DNA of 64,000 nt, taken from TMED27 sp041397865 (GTDB lineage: Bacteria > Pseudomonadota > Alphaproteobacteria > Micavibrionales > Micavibrionaceae). The translations under genes and the position numbers were made by a program. The stretch is taken from contig JAWKVT010000003.1 of NCBI GenBank assembly GCA_041397865.1, forward strand, positions 62,001 through 126,000. The letters are read 5' to 3'. Shown here in pieces: positions 35,240 through 42,920 of the stretch. Under the pieces are notes generated by a model. That model saw only the letters and a program-made list of their open reading frames with translations, made no database searches and had not been told where the DNA came from. Each line of letters begins with the position of its first letter. Positions within the stretch are counted from its first letter, which is position 1.

Positions 35240-36454
35240 ATGATGACGGGTATTTCAACATTGGGGCAGGCTTTAACGCAAATTAATTTGCTGAACAATC
35301 AGAACCGGACCTTAAACAACCTGACAACGCAATTATCTACAGGCAAAAAAACCCAGAGTTTCAAAGGGCTCTCTGCCGACATTTTAACATCAAAACGCGC
35401 CCGCGCTGATGTAAAGGCATTTGACACCTATATGAATAACATCAAGGGCGGTGAACGCAGAATTTCGCAAATGCTTGCGGCAATTGAGGAATTTCAGAAG
35501 CAGGCAAGAAGTTTTTCCAACGCGCTTGTGCAGTTTTCACAAGAAAGCGTACACCAGCAGGGTGAGGTTATAGTTTATGACGACCCGCTTACGGTAGAGG
35601 TTGAAACAACTCAGGTGGGCTACACATCCGCAGAGCCCGATGTCGATCTCAGAACACTGCAGGATTTGGCCGGAAGCCTATACACGTTTATGGGGGACTT
35701 GCTGAATGTGCAAGAAGGCGACAGATATTTACTCGGCGGCGCTGATTCGCTGACCCGGCCTTTTACTGATAATGGAACGCTGGATGCGGCGATCAGTACG
35801 TTAATCACTAACTGGAAAGATGAAACGCTCCCCGCTGCGACCAATTTAACGAGTGCAGAATTAGTCAATGCGCTCACATCTCGTAATATCACGCAGGACC
35901 CCAACGCGGTAACAGATACGATTATCGGCTATTCCCCGGCGCTGAGCGCAGGAAATGTCGGCAACGTATTCATTCGCGTAGACGAAAAGACCGAAGTGAA
36001 ATATACCGCCCTCGCCAATGAAGATCCCTTTCGCGATATTTTAGTCGCCGCGTCCTTTATCAAAAATGAAAACCTTACGCCGATCGCCGATACCTTTGCC
36101 GAGCCTTACACGCCCGGTAATCCGACTTTGGCCGATGGCGCGCCCGGCGCAACTCTGGATGAAATGAAAGACAATTTCTTTCAGGTCTTTAATACGCTGA
36201 TCGGATCTGTAAACAGGGCTATTGACGACGTAGACTCTGTTCGTTTTCGTCTTGAAACCGCGCGCGCGCGCATTGACGAAATCAAAACCCGGCACAATAT
36301 AGACCAAAACACGTTGCTAAACACAATCGACAATGTTGAAAATGCGGATATGAACGAGGTTGCAGTGCAGATCAACGCTTTACAGTTGCAAATTGAGGCA
36401 TCCTACCGTGTCGCGGCAAGTGTATCACAGCTTAGCCTCGTCAATTTCCTTTAA
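35240..36454 (+). CDS. flgL: Flagellar hook-filament junction protein (FlgL)
   Basis: The 404-residue product begins with the flagellin-like N-terminal helix (MTGISTLGQALTQINLLNNQ, LTTQLSTGKKTQSF) and ends with the paired C-terminal helix (QINALQLQIEASYRVAASVS, SLVNFL). These D0/D1 helices identify FlgL or a flagellin relative; pairing with flgK makes FlgL the better call. The central part has GDRYLLGGADSLTRPF. There is a good ribosome site (AGGAGAAG) before ATG 35240; MTGIS one codon later is the alternative start. Confidence 0.88.
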   Translation: MMTGISTLGQALTQINLLNNQNRTLNNLTTQLSTGKKTQSFKGLSADILTSKRARADVKAFDTYMNNIKGGERRISQMLAAIEEFQKQARSFSNALVQFSQESVHQQGEVIVYDDPLTVEVETTQVGYTSAEPDVDLRTLQDLAGSLYTFMGDLLNVQEGDRYLLGGADSLTRPFTDNGTLDAAISTLITNWKDETLPAATNLTSAELVNALTSRNITQDPNAVTDTIIGYSPALSAGNVGNVFIRVDEKTEVKYTALANEDPFRDILVAASFIKNENLTPIADTFAEPYTPGNPTLADGAPGATLDEMKDNFFQVFNTLIGSVNRAIDDVDSVRFRLETARARIDEIKTRHNIDQNTLLNTIDNVENADMNEVAVQINALQLQIEASYRVAASVSQLSLVNFL

Positions 36455-36477
36455 TTTGATTTGAGGAAACGAAAGCT

Positions 36478-37854
36478 CTAAGAGGCAGGGTTCTTCTGGT
36501 CGTCAATAATAAGCTTGGCGTCACTCGAATTGTCTGCCGCATCGACATAAGTAAGAGCCGGAGCATTATCGGCCCCCACACCGGTTAACAGCAGGACTTT
36601 CAATGCCTGATCGACCTTACCGGCAACAAGAACGTCGGATATAAGCGCATAATCATGTGAAGCGTTCCATTCCAGATCAAACGCGCCTTTTCTGCTCCAC
36701 GCGCTCAGCGTTTGTTTAAGACTGTCACCCTTTTCCGCCTCCCAGACACCCGTTTGTTTTTCGGGGATTCCCGATTTTTGTACGCCTTGTCCTGGGGATG
36801 CCTCAAGCGTGTCCAACGTATCTTGCGATTGAAGCTGAGGCACCGCGCCGGGGTCCTGAATAAGTTTCCTGCGAACTTGCGCCCCGGTCTCGGCCTGCAT
36901 TGTCGCAGGCATACCGGCGGCAATTTCATCCTCCCCAGCACTCGGTTCCAGTGCCACAGGGCTTTGCGCCAAAGGTTCTCTAAGCGCCGATTGCTTCTGA
37001 TGATGGATAAAAATGGCCTTGCCGCGAATGCTGGCTTGCAACCCCAACGGCGCAATCATGTCGTCCATAACAGCGCTCCATGCCCTGCCGCCCGTCCACG
37101 AAACTTTCATCCCCGGATTAATATTTTCTCCGAATGAAAAAGCATAACCCGGCGGTGCAATCTGCTGTAATGCAAGCGCTAAAGGCATGTCTTTACCGAA
37201 ACCGACAGCCTCCTGTTCCGCGTCGGCCATCGTGTTTGCCTGAATTGGCATAGCACCTTCACGAGCGACCGGGGTCGAAGCGTTTTCCAAAGGTGGAAGA
37301 GGTGTGGCGCTCTTGTCTTTCACCGGCCAAGGGTTGATTTGCAGTCCACCACTTTTAGCTGCGGCATTGCGGGCAGAGCTGGGTGCGTCTTCAGGTAAAA
37401 TAATGCGCGGCGCAGGCGGGGGTGTCATAATTTCAGCCGTAACCGGTGCTTGAACAGGCTCCTGCGGCATGATTTCAGGCGGCGCAGGCGCTATAGACGG
37501 CGAAGGCCCATCCATCGTCTTAACCTTGAGAACATTTTGTGAAGACGGCGGTGTTTGGGTCTTTATAGCAGGCGCAGGCGCTACGGCTGTTTGCGGCTGA
37601 GCGCCCATATCCGGTTCTTCCATGTCAAGCGGGGGAAGCGGGCTAAGAGGCTGCCCTTCATACATCAATAAATCCTGCGCAGGCGGCTGCATCGGCACGG
37701 CTTCTACAGGTGCGGGCGCCGCCGCCTGCGGTTCCGCCGGAACCCATTCAAACCCGGCATGAGCAGCCGTTGCACTAAGCACAAGAAAAACCGAAACCAA
37801 TCCGCCGGAACGTACGCCGGAATGCTTAAAGATTGAAAAGAGACCCATCGCCAT
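36478..37854 (-). CDS. Exported TcpQ-domain protein of the secretion locus
   Basis: The 458-residue product has a signal peptide (to about 33, ...TAAHA), a long Pro/Ala-rich linker (about 35-215), then two related small domains. The first (about 220-290) reads MPLALALQQIAPPGYAFSFG, then VSWTGGRAWSAVMDDM. The second (about 365-430) reads VWEAEKGDSLKQTLSAWSRK, FDLEWNASHDYALIS; this is the TcpQ C-terminal domain. Both have the pattern of secretin N0/STN-like folds, the fold DotD has. As the last gene of the dotDCB-icmT run it probably adds to the outer-membrane ring or the periplasmic wall contact; that role is inferred. Confidence 0.72.
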   Translation of the reverse strand: MAMGLFSIFKHSGVRSGGLVSVFLVLSATAAHAGFEWVPAEPQAAAPAPVEAVPMQPPAQDLLMYEGQPLSPLPPLDMEEPDMGAQPQTAVAPAPAIKTQTPPSSQNVLKVKTMDGPSPSIAPAPPEIMPQEPVQAPVTAEIMTPPPAPRIILPEDAPSSARNAAAKSGGLQINPWPVKDKSATPLPPLENASTPVAREGAMPIQANTMADAEQEAVGFGKDMPLALALQQIAPPGYAFSFGENINPGMKVSWTGGRAWSAVMDDMIAPLGLQASIRGKAIFIHHQKQSALREPLAQSPVALEPSAGEDEIAAGMPATMQAETGAQVRRKLIQDPGAVPQLQSQDTLDTLEASPGQGVQKSGIPEKQTGVWEAEKGDSLKQTLSAWSRKGAFDLEWNASHDYALISDVLVAGKVDQALKVLLLTGVGADNAPALTYVDAADNSSDAKLIIDDQKNPAS

Positions 37855-37911
37855 CGTGATAATTCCTAAATATAAAGAATTGAAACAAGTTTGACCATAA
37901 AACGCTCTGCC

Positions 37912-38073
37912 TTAAAAAACAAGCGTCAGCTTCATGAAAACGGCAATTCGCAAACCTGTGGAATTTTCAAGAGAAAGCACTATCGGATCAAAACGCTCAA
38001 CAACATTATCAACCGTAATCGGTGAACTTGCGGTGCTGTACGGCAACCCAGCCGGGCCGGTCTCTACCAACAT
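37912..38073 (-). CDS. Possible 53-residue ORF overlapping the end of icmT
   Basis: A 53-codon frame starts with ATG 38073 inside icmT (plus-one frame) and runs to TAA at 37912. It reads MLVETGPAGLPYSTASSPIT, then VDNVVERFDPIVLSLENSTG and a hydrophobic end. VDNVVERF is in the same frame as in IcmB, encoded by the exact 26-bp repeat. It has no recognised homologue and no clear ribosome site. It may be a decayed fragment or a chance frame. Confidence 0.2.
   Translation of the reverse strand: MLVETGPAGLPYSTASSPITVDNVVERFDPIVLSLENSTGLRIAVFMKLTLVF
37990..38015 (-). repeat. 26-bp exact repeat, copy beyond icmT
   Basis: Identical to 17521-17546 inside icmB, and translated in the same frame (VDNVVERF) by the short frame at 37912-38073. 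It spans the icmT stop codon. Flanks also share an ATCGG after a 2-nt offset, so the duplicated tract may have been longer. Confidence 0.8.
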
Positions 38074-38311
38074 ACCATGATCGCAGATTGCGCAAGGCCG
38101 AAGGAACCGTCAGCCCCTTATTCTCTAGAAATCGAAAAATCAGGAGCGTGATAATGGTCAGTGTCAGAGTAGACCACCTGGCATAAACCAAAAGCAAAGG
38201 AATCGGCGCCGCCGCCCGCGCATCAAAAGCAAAAAATCGCACAACCCGCATGGTGTTGCGCCAATGCCAGTTCATCTTCTCTTGCAGGTTTTCGAGTTCT
38301 TCAGCCGCCAT
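38009..38311 (-). CDS. icmT: Dot/Icm protein IcmT
   Basis: The 100-residue product has two closely spaced hydrophobic segments (about 31-60) and the IcmT/TraK signature: NWHWRNTMRVVRFFAFDARA, PIPLLLVYARWSTL, RFLENKGLTVPSALRNLRSW. IcmT is a small inner-membrane protein needed for export and pore formation in Legionella. It follows dotB by 72 bp. The last residues (AVQHRKFTDYG) extend past the usual end, and the stop lies within the 26-bp repeat. Confidence 0.88.
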   Translation of the reverse strand: MAAEELENLQEKMNWHWRNTMRVVRFFAFDARAAAPIPLLLVYARWSTLTLTIITLLIFRFLENKGLTVPSALRNLRSWYVGRDRPGWVAVQHRKFTDYG

Positions 38312-38383
38312 AATCCAAAACGCCCCTCATATAAGATAAAGTGTAACGCAGTAAACGTTAACGCCGCGTTAGCATCGTACGAA

Positions 38384-39541
38384 TTAAGTACCTGTGGCCG
38401 AAGACAACAACAGATAATGCCGACGGTCAATAATCCCGGCCTCAAAAACAATTTCGGCGGAACGCTGCATGCTCTGGCCATATTGGTTAAGCATCCGCTG
38501 AATTTCATTAGGCCACTCGGTAAAACTCATATCCATAAGTTTTTCACGAACATCATCAGGAAAAATCATCCACTCTCGAACGCCGCACCGCCCGCCGCCC
38601 ATACGCGGAACAAGAGCCTGTGTAACCACAAGTCGCAGCGTTTCCATCAAGGCAATGGCCCGCTCTTCACGCTCATTCATATCATAGCTGGAAAGCATCC
38701 GCTGGATCGTTGCCGCGACGCCCGTTGTGTGCGTTGTTGTGTAAACCGCATGCCCGGTTTGCGCGGCTTCAATTGAGGCGTTAATCGTCTCGCGGTCCCG
38801 CGATTCACCAACAAGGATAACTTCGGGCTTGCGGCGTAGCGCGTTGCGCACGCCATGGGCAAAATCTGGCAAATGCCGCGGAATTTCACTTTGGGAAACA
38901 AGCGAACGCGGGCTTTCTATCGCATCGTAAACATATTCAATCGGCGCTTCATAGGTCAGCATCTTGCCGCAGCCTTCCGGGCGCTCCAGCAAATAGCGGT
39001 TCCCCGCGGCCAGCAATGTCGTTTTCCCCGATCCGGTCGGCCCCGTCACAACAACCAGCCCCTGACGCGGCGCCCACGCATTGACAATATCCTGCTCAAT
39101 CTTCAAATCTTTGAACGTCGGCGGCTCGCTGGGCAGGACGCGCATGGTAATTTGTGCCGCATCGCGCCCCCTGGAAAGGATGGCCGTGATATTCACACGA
39201 AAACGAATCCGCGTATAACGGTCTGGGCGAATTTCGTAAGATACGTCCAGATCTCGACCCGAAGCAAGCCGGGCCAGCGCTTCCGGCCCGTAAATCTTGG
39301 ACAGGAAAATAGCCATATCCGCCGCATCAATCTTGCGAAAGGTTCCAGGATAAAGCGCGCCGTGAATTTCGTTGTAGACGGGGCGGTCCGATTGAATGGT
39401 AATATCGGAAGAATTTTGCTTTACGCACCATAAAAGCAGCGGGTCAACAAGATCCTCCGTGAACCGGCTGGGTTCGTCAGGATAGGTTTCAGCGAAATTA
39501 TCCTCAGGTTTGAGGAGGCTTATCGGCTTGCGGGCTTCCAT
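38384..39541 (-). CDS. dotB: Dot/Icm hexameric ATPase DotB (VirB11-like)
   Basis: The 385-residue product is a cytoplasmic GspE/VirB11-type ATPase that docks on the channel base. Walker A is GPTGSGKTT at 167-175, the Asp box lies near 195-205 (MLTYEAPIEYVY), Walker B is VILVGESRD at 241-249 and the His box TGHAVYTTTHTTG at 262-274. The N-terminal QNSSDITIQSDRPVYNEIHG matches the PilT-like PAS domain of DotB. Its start overlaps the dotC stop by 22 nt, so translation is coupled. Confidence 0.94.
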   Translation of the reverse strand: MEARKPISLLKPEDNFAETYPDEPSRFTEDLVDPLLLWCVKQNSSDITIQSDRPVYNEIHGALYPGTFRKIDAADMAIFLSKIYGPEALARLASGRDLDVSYEIRPDRYTRIRFRVNITAILSRGRDAAQITMRVLPSEPPTFKDLKIEQDIVNAWAPRQGLVVVTGPTGSGKTTLLAAGNRYLLERPEGCGKMLTYEAPIEYVYDAIESPRSLVSQSEIPRHLPDFAHGVRNALRRKPEVILVGESRDRETINASIEAAQTGHAVYTTTHTTGVAATIQRMLSSYDMNEREERAIALMETLRLVVTQALVPRMGGGRCGVREWMIFPDDVREKLMDMSFTEWPNEIQRMLNQYGQSMQRSAEIVFEAGIIDRRHYLLLSSATGT

Positions 39542-40359
39542 TGATCCGATCCTGTCATCAACTCCGGTACACCTGTAATTTGTATAGCGCGGTCCCCAAT
39601 ACGCATTTCCATGCCATCGCCCGTAATGCCCCGGTCAACTTGAAGGGCATAGGGCTGCGACACCATCCCTTGCGCCAAAAGAGTTCGATAACGAATCATA
39701 CCCTCATAATCCGCAACAAGAAGATTGAGATCTTCTTCAAAAATTTCATCCGCCTGCCGAATGCCTTCTTTCCAGCCCCGTTCAACCAGATCAATCCAAA
39801 GCTCGCGCTCTTCATCATTCTCCGGACGCAAAATATCAGGCGGCGGCTCGACAACCCCCCAATCCCTCTCCAGATAACTGCGCCATGTCCGCGCCGTGGA
39901 AACAATGCGCGCATTATTAATGATATTGTAAATCCGGTCGGATACAGCGGCTTGCTGCCCGTCCCCTTCAATCAGCATATTATTGACCGATTCATTAATA
40001 ATCGGCGGCTCAATAAGAAGTCCGGATGGCGCGGCAATCAAAAGCTGGCGAAAATCAAAAACCTTGTCTAAAGCCTGTGCGCGGGTTTCAAGCTCCTGAC
40101 GGATGGCATAGGACCGCCACGCTAGCCCACCGCGCGCACCAAAAGAAACCGCCGCCTCTTTCACTGCATCCCGGCGGATATCAAGCGGCAAACCGCTATG
40201 TTCTACAAGAGTATTTTGCTTTTCAATTGTTTGCAGTTCAACAAGGGGTTCCGGCTTGGGTGCCTGAGCATCTCCAGCATACGAAAAACCGTGAAAAGGC
40301 AAAAATAAAACAAGCGCCGTGCAAATCGACAAAGAGTAACGGGTTAAAAGCTTACGCAT
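39520..40359 (-). CDS. dotC: Dot/Icm outer-membrane ring protein DotC
   Basis: The 279-residue product has a signal peptide (hydrophobic 9-26) and DotC family blocks: AVSFGARGGLAWRSYAIRQE, FDFRQLLIAAPSGLLIEPPI, IINNARIVSTARTWRSYLER and WKEGIRQADEIFEEDLNLL. In Legionella DotC is a lipoprotein that with DotD brings DotH to the outer membrane. Here the signal ends in FSYAGDAQ and has no lipobox, so the protein is probably soluble in the periplasm or held by DotD. It is 15 bp from dotD and overlaps dotB. Confidence 0.92.
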   Translation of the reverse strand: MRKLLTRYSLSICTALVLFLPFHGFSYAGDAQAPKPEPLVELQTIEKQNTLVEHSGLPLDIRRDAVKEAAVSFGARGGLAWRSYAIRQELETRAQALDKVFDFRQLLIAAPSGLLIEPPIINESVNNMLIEGDGQQAAVSDRIYNIINNARIVSTARTWRSYLERDWGVVEPPPDILRPENDEERELWIDLVERGWKEGIRQADEIFEEDLNLLVADYEGMIRYRTLLAQGMVSQPYALQVDRGITGDGMEMRIGDRAIQITGVPELMTGSDQWKPASR

Positions 40360-40374
40360 TTTAAAACCTTTATC

Positions 40375-40887
40375 CTATCCGCCAACGCCGGTATTTGGCG
40401 TATAATGAATCTCTATAACGCGGCGCTGGCTGTCAACTTTCACATCAGCGCGCACACCCAGTTGCAGGCCGATATTGCGAAGCACATCAATCACCGGACG
40501 GTTTTCCACATCAACAGAAACGACAATGGGCACAGGCGGCGGCGTTCCTATCGTTAAGAATTCGTAACCGGCCCGATTCGCCAATGTCTTTGTGATCGGC
40601 TCCGCCGGCCCGATCCAGTTCACGGTAATAGCCCGGCGCAACTCAACCGGCGCATTGCCGACCGGCCCGATATTCGTCGCGGGCGTTCGCGTCGATTCAA
40701 TCGCCGCCAGCGTCTGAAGCGCAGTCGAAGCGCGGTCCGCCGCATTAGCCAACATGGCGCTGACAGTATCAGGCGCGGCAACGATTTGGGGTTCGTCGTT
40801 ACTATGCTTCTCCAGGCTGGAACACCCCGAAGCACCAACCGCCAAAGCAACAAGCAAAATATTAAAAAAACGAGATGTTCTGCGCAT
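40375..40887 (-). CDS. dotD: Dot/Icm outer-membrane lipoprotein DotD
   Basis: The 170-residue product is a lipoprotein: MRRTSRFFN, hydrophobic core, lipobox ASGC (Cys22). The mature part carries the DotD domain with the secretin N0-like fold: AITVNWIGPAEPITKTLANR, FLTIGTPPPVPIVVSVDVEN, VIDVLRNIGLQLGVRADVKV. I chose ATG 40887 because it gives a standard lipoprotein signal; longer starts at 40911 and GTG 40929 add residues before the basic region. DotD guides DotH assembly in the outer membrane. First of the tight dotD-dotC-dotB group. Confidence 0.9.
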   Translation of the reverse strand: MRRTSRFFNILLVALAVGASGCSSLEKHSNDEPQIVAAPDTVSAMLANAADRASTALQTLAAIESTRTPATNIGPVGNAPVELRRAITVNWIGPAEPITKTLANRAGYEFLTIGTPPPVPIVVSVDVENRPVIDVLRNIGLQLGVRADVKVDSQRRVIEIHYTPNTGVGG

Positions 40888-41063
40888 TGGACCTAAAAAG
40901 CCTAAACTCATAAATGTTGATATGATCACTAAAAACTACAGTAACCACTAAAGCAGGAATTCTACAAAATCAAGATTAACGGCTTCATAAGTTATCCGCA
41001 AGCAAACCGCACAAACTGCCCACAGGTGAAAACAAAAAACCGCATCGGTCAAAACATGACATT

Positions 41064-41480
41064 TCATCTCCCGGTCTTGATAAGGCCATTATCCTTCATA
41101 ATACCGATCACCCGGCTTTTATAGCGTTTGCCGAAAGACGGCGTGCGGGAATGATAATGGGCGATAGCCTTTGAAAGGCTGCCCGTTTCATCCAGATGCC
41201 CTTTAAAAATCCATGCCGCCACGCCGACATTCGTACACGCATCATCGCGCACCCAACGCCGCGCGGTGCTTTCACTCACGCCCCAGCGTTTGGCAAGATC
41301 GGGAATCCATATTGTGTTGATCTGCATGGGGCCGAGATCGTAGGTGCCATTCGTATTACGGACTTCCTGTCCGACCTGACCGCCTTCGGCCTTGTAAATA
41401 CCCACCAAAACCGCTGGCGGTACGGAATAGGTCTGTGAGGCAAGCATAAGGCAGGCCGCAAGAACTTTACTGGCAGCCAT
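41064..41480 (-). CDS. Lytic transglycosylase (SLT domain), VirB1-like
   Basis: The 138-residue product is a single SLT domain. The catalytic Glu lies in GIYKAEGGQVG (about residue 31), followed by TYDLGPMQINTIWIP, the usual G-x-M-Q-x-N motif, and SKAIAHYHSRTPSFGKRYKS near the end. Such enzymes open the peptidoglycan layer to let secretion channels through. The N-terminus is a weak signal peptide (KVLAACLMLASQTY). It starts 2 nt after the upstream stop and precedes dotD by 176 bp, so it is part of the same locus. Confidence 0.87.
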   Translation of the reverse strand: MAASKVLAACLMLASQTYSVPPAVLVGIYKAEGGQVGQEVRNTNGTYDLGPMQINTIWIPDLAKRWGVSESTARRWVRDDACTNVGVAAWIFKGHLDETGSLSKAIAHYHSRTPSFGKRYKSRVIGIMKDNGLIKTGR

Positions 41481-41482
41481 GT

Positions 41483-42775
41483 TTACTCGCCCTCCTTTTT
41501 CTTGAAAAAACTCATCGGACCGCCGCCCTGACCGGACTCACCACCGGATTGTTGATCCGGTTGGGGCGCAGGGGGTGCGGCTGGAGGAGGGACGGGAGGA
41601 TCAGCGGGCGGTGTAACAGGGGCTTGCGCCGCTGGTGGTGTCTCTGCCGGAGGAGGCACCGGTGCCGCTGCAGCAGGGGGTGGAGCTGTTTCCGCGCCTT
41701 CTTTCGGTTTCGCAAACATCGCCATCGGATTGGCCCCTTGTTGAGCTTGCGTCGGAGGTGCTGCGGGTGGCGCCGCAGCAGGGGGCGCAGGAGGCGGAGT
41801 CCCTACAGCTGTTTCCGGTTGAACGGGAGGTGCGGCAGGTGCGGTTTCCGCAGCCGGAGGGGGTTGAGCCGGGGCTAGGGGAGCCGTCTGTTCTACAGGC
41901 GCGGCGGCTGGCGCCGGTGTTTGAGGTGCTTGTTCTGTGGGCGCTGCGGCAGGAGCAACGCCCCCACCACCGCTGCTTGCAACATTTGCACCCCTTCCGG
42001 GCGCCATTTTCGCCGCCAGCGCCTCAAGCATCGCCGCACGTAATTCAAAGGCGCTCCACACAGGCTCTATACTCAGCGTACCATTTTGCGCCTCCGCATC
42101 CATGTTCATAACCTTGTCGGTTTCCGCCTTGTGGCATACGCTGTAAAGAGTGGCCAGCCCCCGTAACAAACCAAGTTCCGCGCGTTTTTGCGCCGCTTCA
42201 TCGGAAATGCCGGGTAAAAGCGTTTCGCGCAGTTCAACGGACTTCTTAACAAGCCGCTCGCTCACATCCATAACCAGCTTGGCTTCGGGCTGCCCGAAAG
42301 GAAAAGCTGCAATCGCTTCGGTTACGGGAATAAAAGCCTGCATATACTGAATCTGCGTTTGATAGGCATCAACGCTCTGCCCGGAAGCTTCAAGATTTTT
42401 AAGCCGCTCCACAGTCTCCGGCGTGGGCGTAAAATTATCGGAAAATGTCAAAACCGCCTGCAACGCGCCCGTAATTTTTTTCAGCTCGACGCTTTCGGGA
42501 ATTTGCCCGCGCTTTGAATATTGGCCCGCAACAAGCTTTCCCGCCAATCCCGCCAATGCGACACGCAACGTATCGTCTTGCGCCTCGGCGGGGTTTATCT
42601 CCATAATATTGCCAAGCTCGATGCTTGCCTCAACCGTCTTGGCCAGCAGCGCAGCCATAGACCGCGCATCATTTTGCAGGTTGTCATGCGATGCAGCCGT
42701 AATCGCGCCCATCAGGGGGGAGCCGATAGTCTCTAAAATTTGCAAAAGATAAGCCGCGCGTTGATCCATACTCAA
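41483..42775 (-). CDS. Uncharacterised protein with Pro/Ala-rich C-terminal tail
   Basis: The 430-residue product has a helical N-terminal part (about 1-260; e.g. LLQILETIGSPLMGAITAAS, ELGLLRGLATLYSVCHKAET) without signal peptide or membrane helix, then a 170-residue tail of Pro and Ala with Gln and Thr. The tail contains two related short motifs: NPMAMFAKPKEG and GPMSFFKKKEGE, the latter at the very C-terminus. No family recognised. Being the gene just before the transglycosylase and dotDCB, it may be a cytoplasmic factor or a substrate of the system. The basic C-terminal motif would suit a secretion or docking signal; this is speculation. Confidence 0.72.
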   Translation of the reverse strand: MSMDQRAAYLLQILETIGSPLMGAITAASHDNLQNDARSMAALLAKTVEASIELGNIMEINPAEAQDDTLRVALAGLAGKLVAGQYSKRGQIPESVELKKITGALQAVLTFSDNFTPTPETVERLKNLEASGQSVDAYQTQIQYMQAFIPVTEAIAAFPFGQPEAKLVMDVSERLVKKSVELRETLLPGISDEAAQKRAELGLLRGLATLYSVCHKAETDKVMNMDAEAQNGTLSIEPVWSAFELRAAMLEALAAKMAPGRGANVASSGGGGVAPAAAPTEQAPQTPAPAAAPVEQTAPLAPAQPPPAAETAPAAPPVQPETAVGTPPPAPPAAAPPAAPPTQAQQGANPMAMFAKPKEGAETAPPPAAAAPVPPPAETPPAAQAPVTPPADPPVPPPAAPPAPQPDQQSGGESGQGGGPMSFFKKKEGE

Positions 42776-42824
42776 AAGATTCTTTATGCGTGTTTACGAT
42801 AAGCAGAGTCCGAAAACCCAAAAC

Positions 42825-42838
42825 CTTGACTCGTCAAG
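42825..42838. promoter_or_regulatory. Palindrome upstream of the Pro-rich protein gene
   Basis: CTTGAC-TC-GTCAAG is a perfect 14-bp dyad with a 2-bp centre, 50 bp before the start of the 430-residue gene on the minus strand. It lies in the 145-bp gap between the DsbC-like gene and that gene, so it is a candidate operator for the dotDCB-icmT segment. No matching second copy was seen. Confidence 0.3.
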
Positions 42839-42920
42839 TATAAATTGGATTTAAGGGCCGGGACAAGACCCCTCATCGGGAATCCGTTTTTTAGCTGTAA
42901 CCAAAACACCCGGCCTTTCC

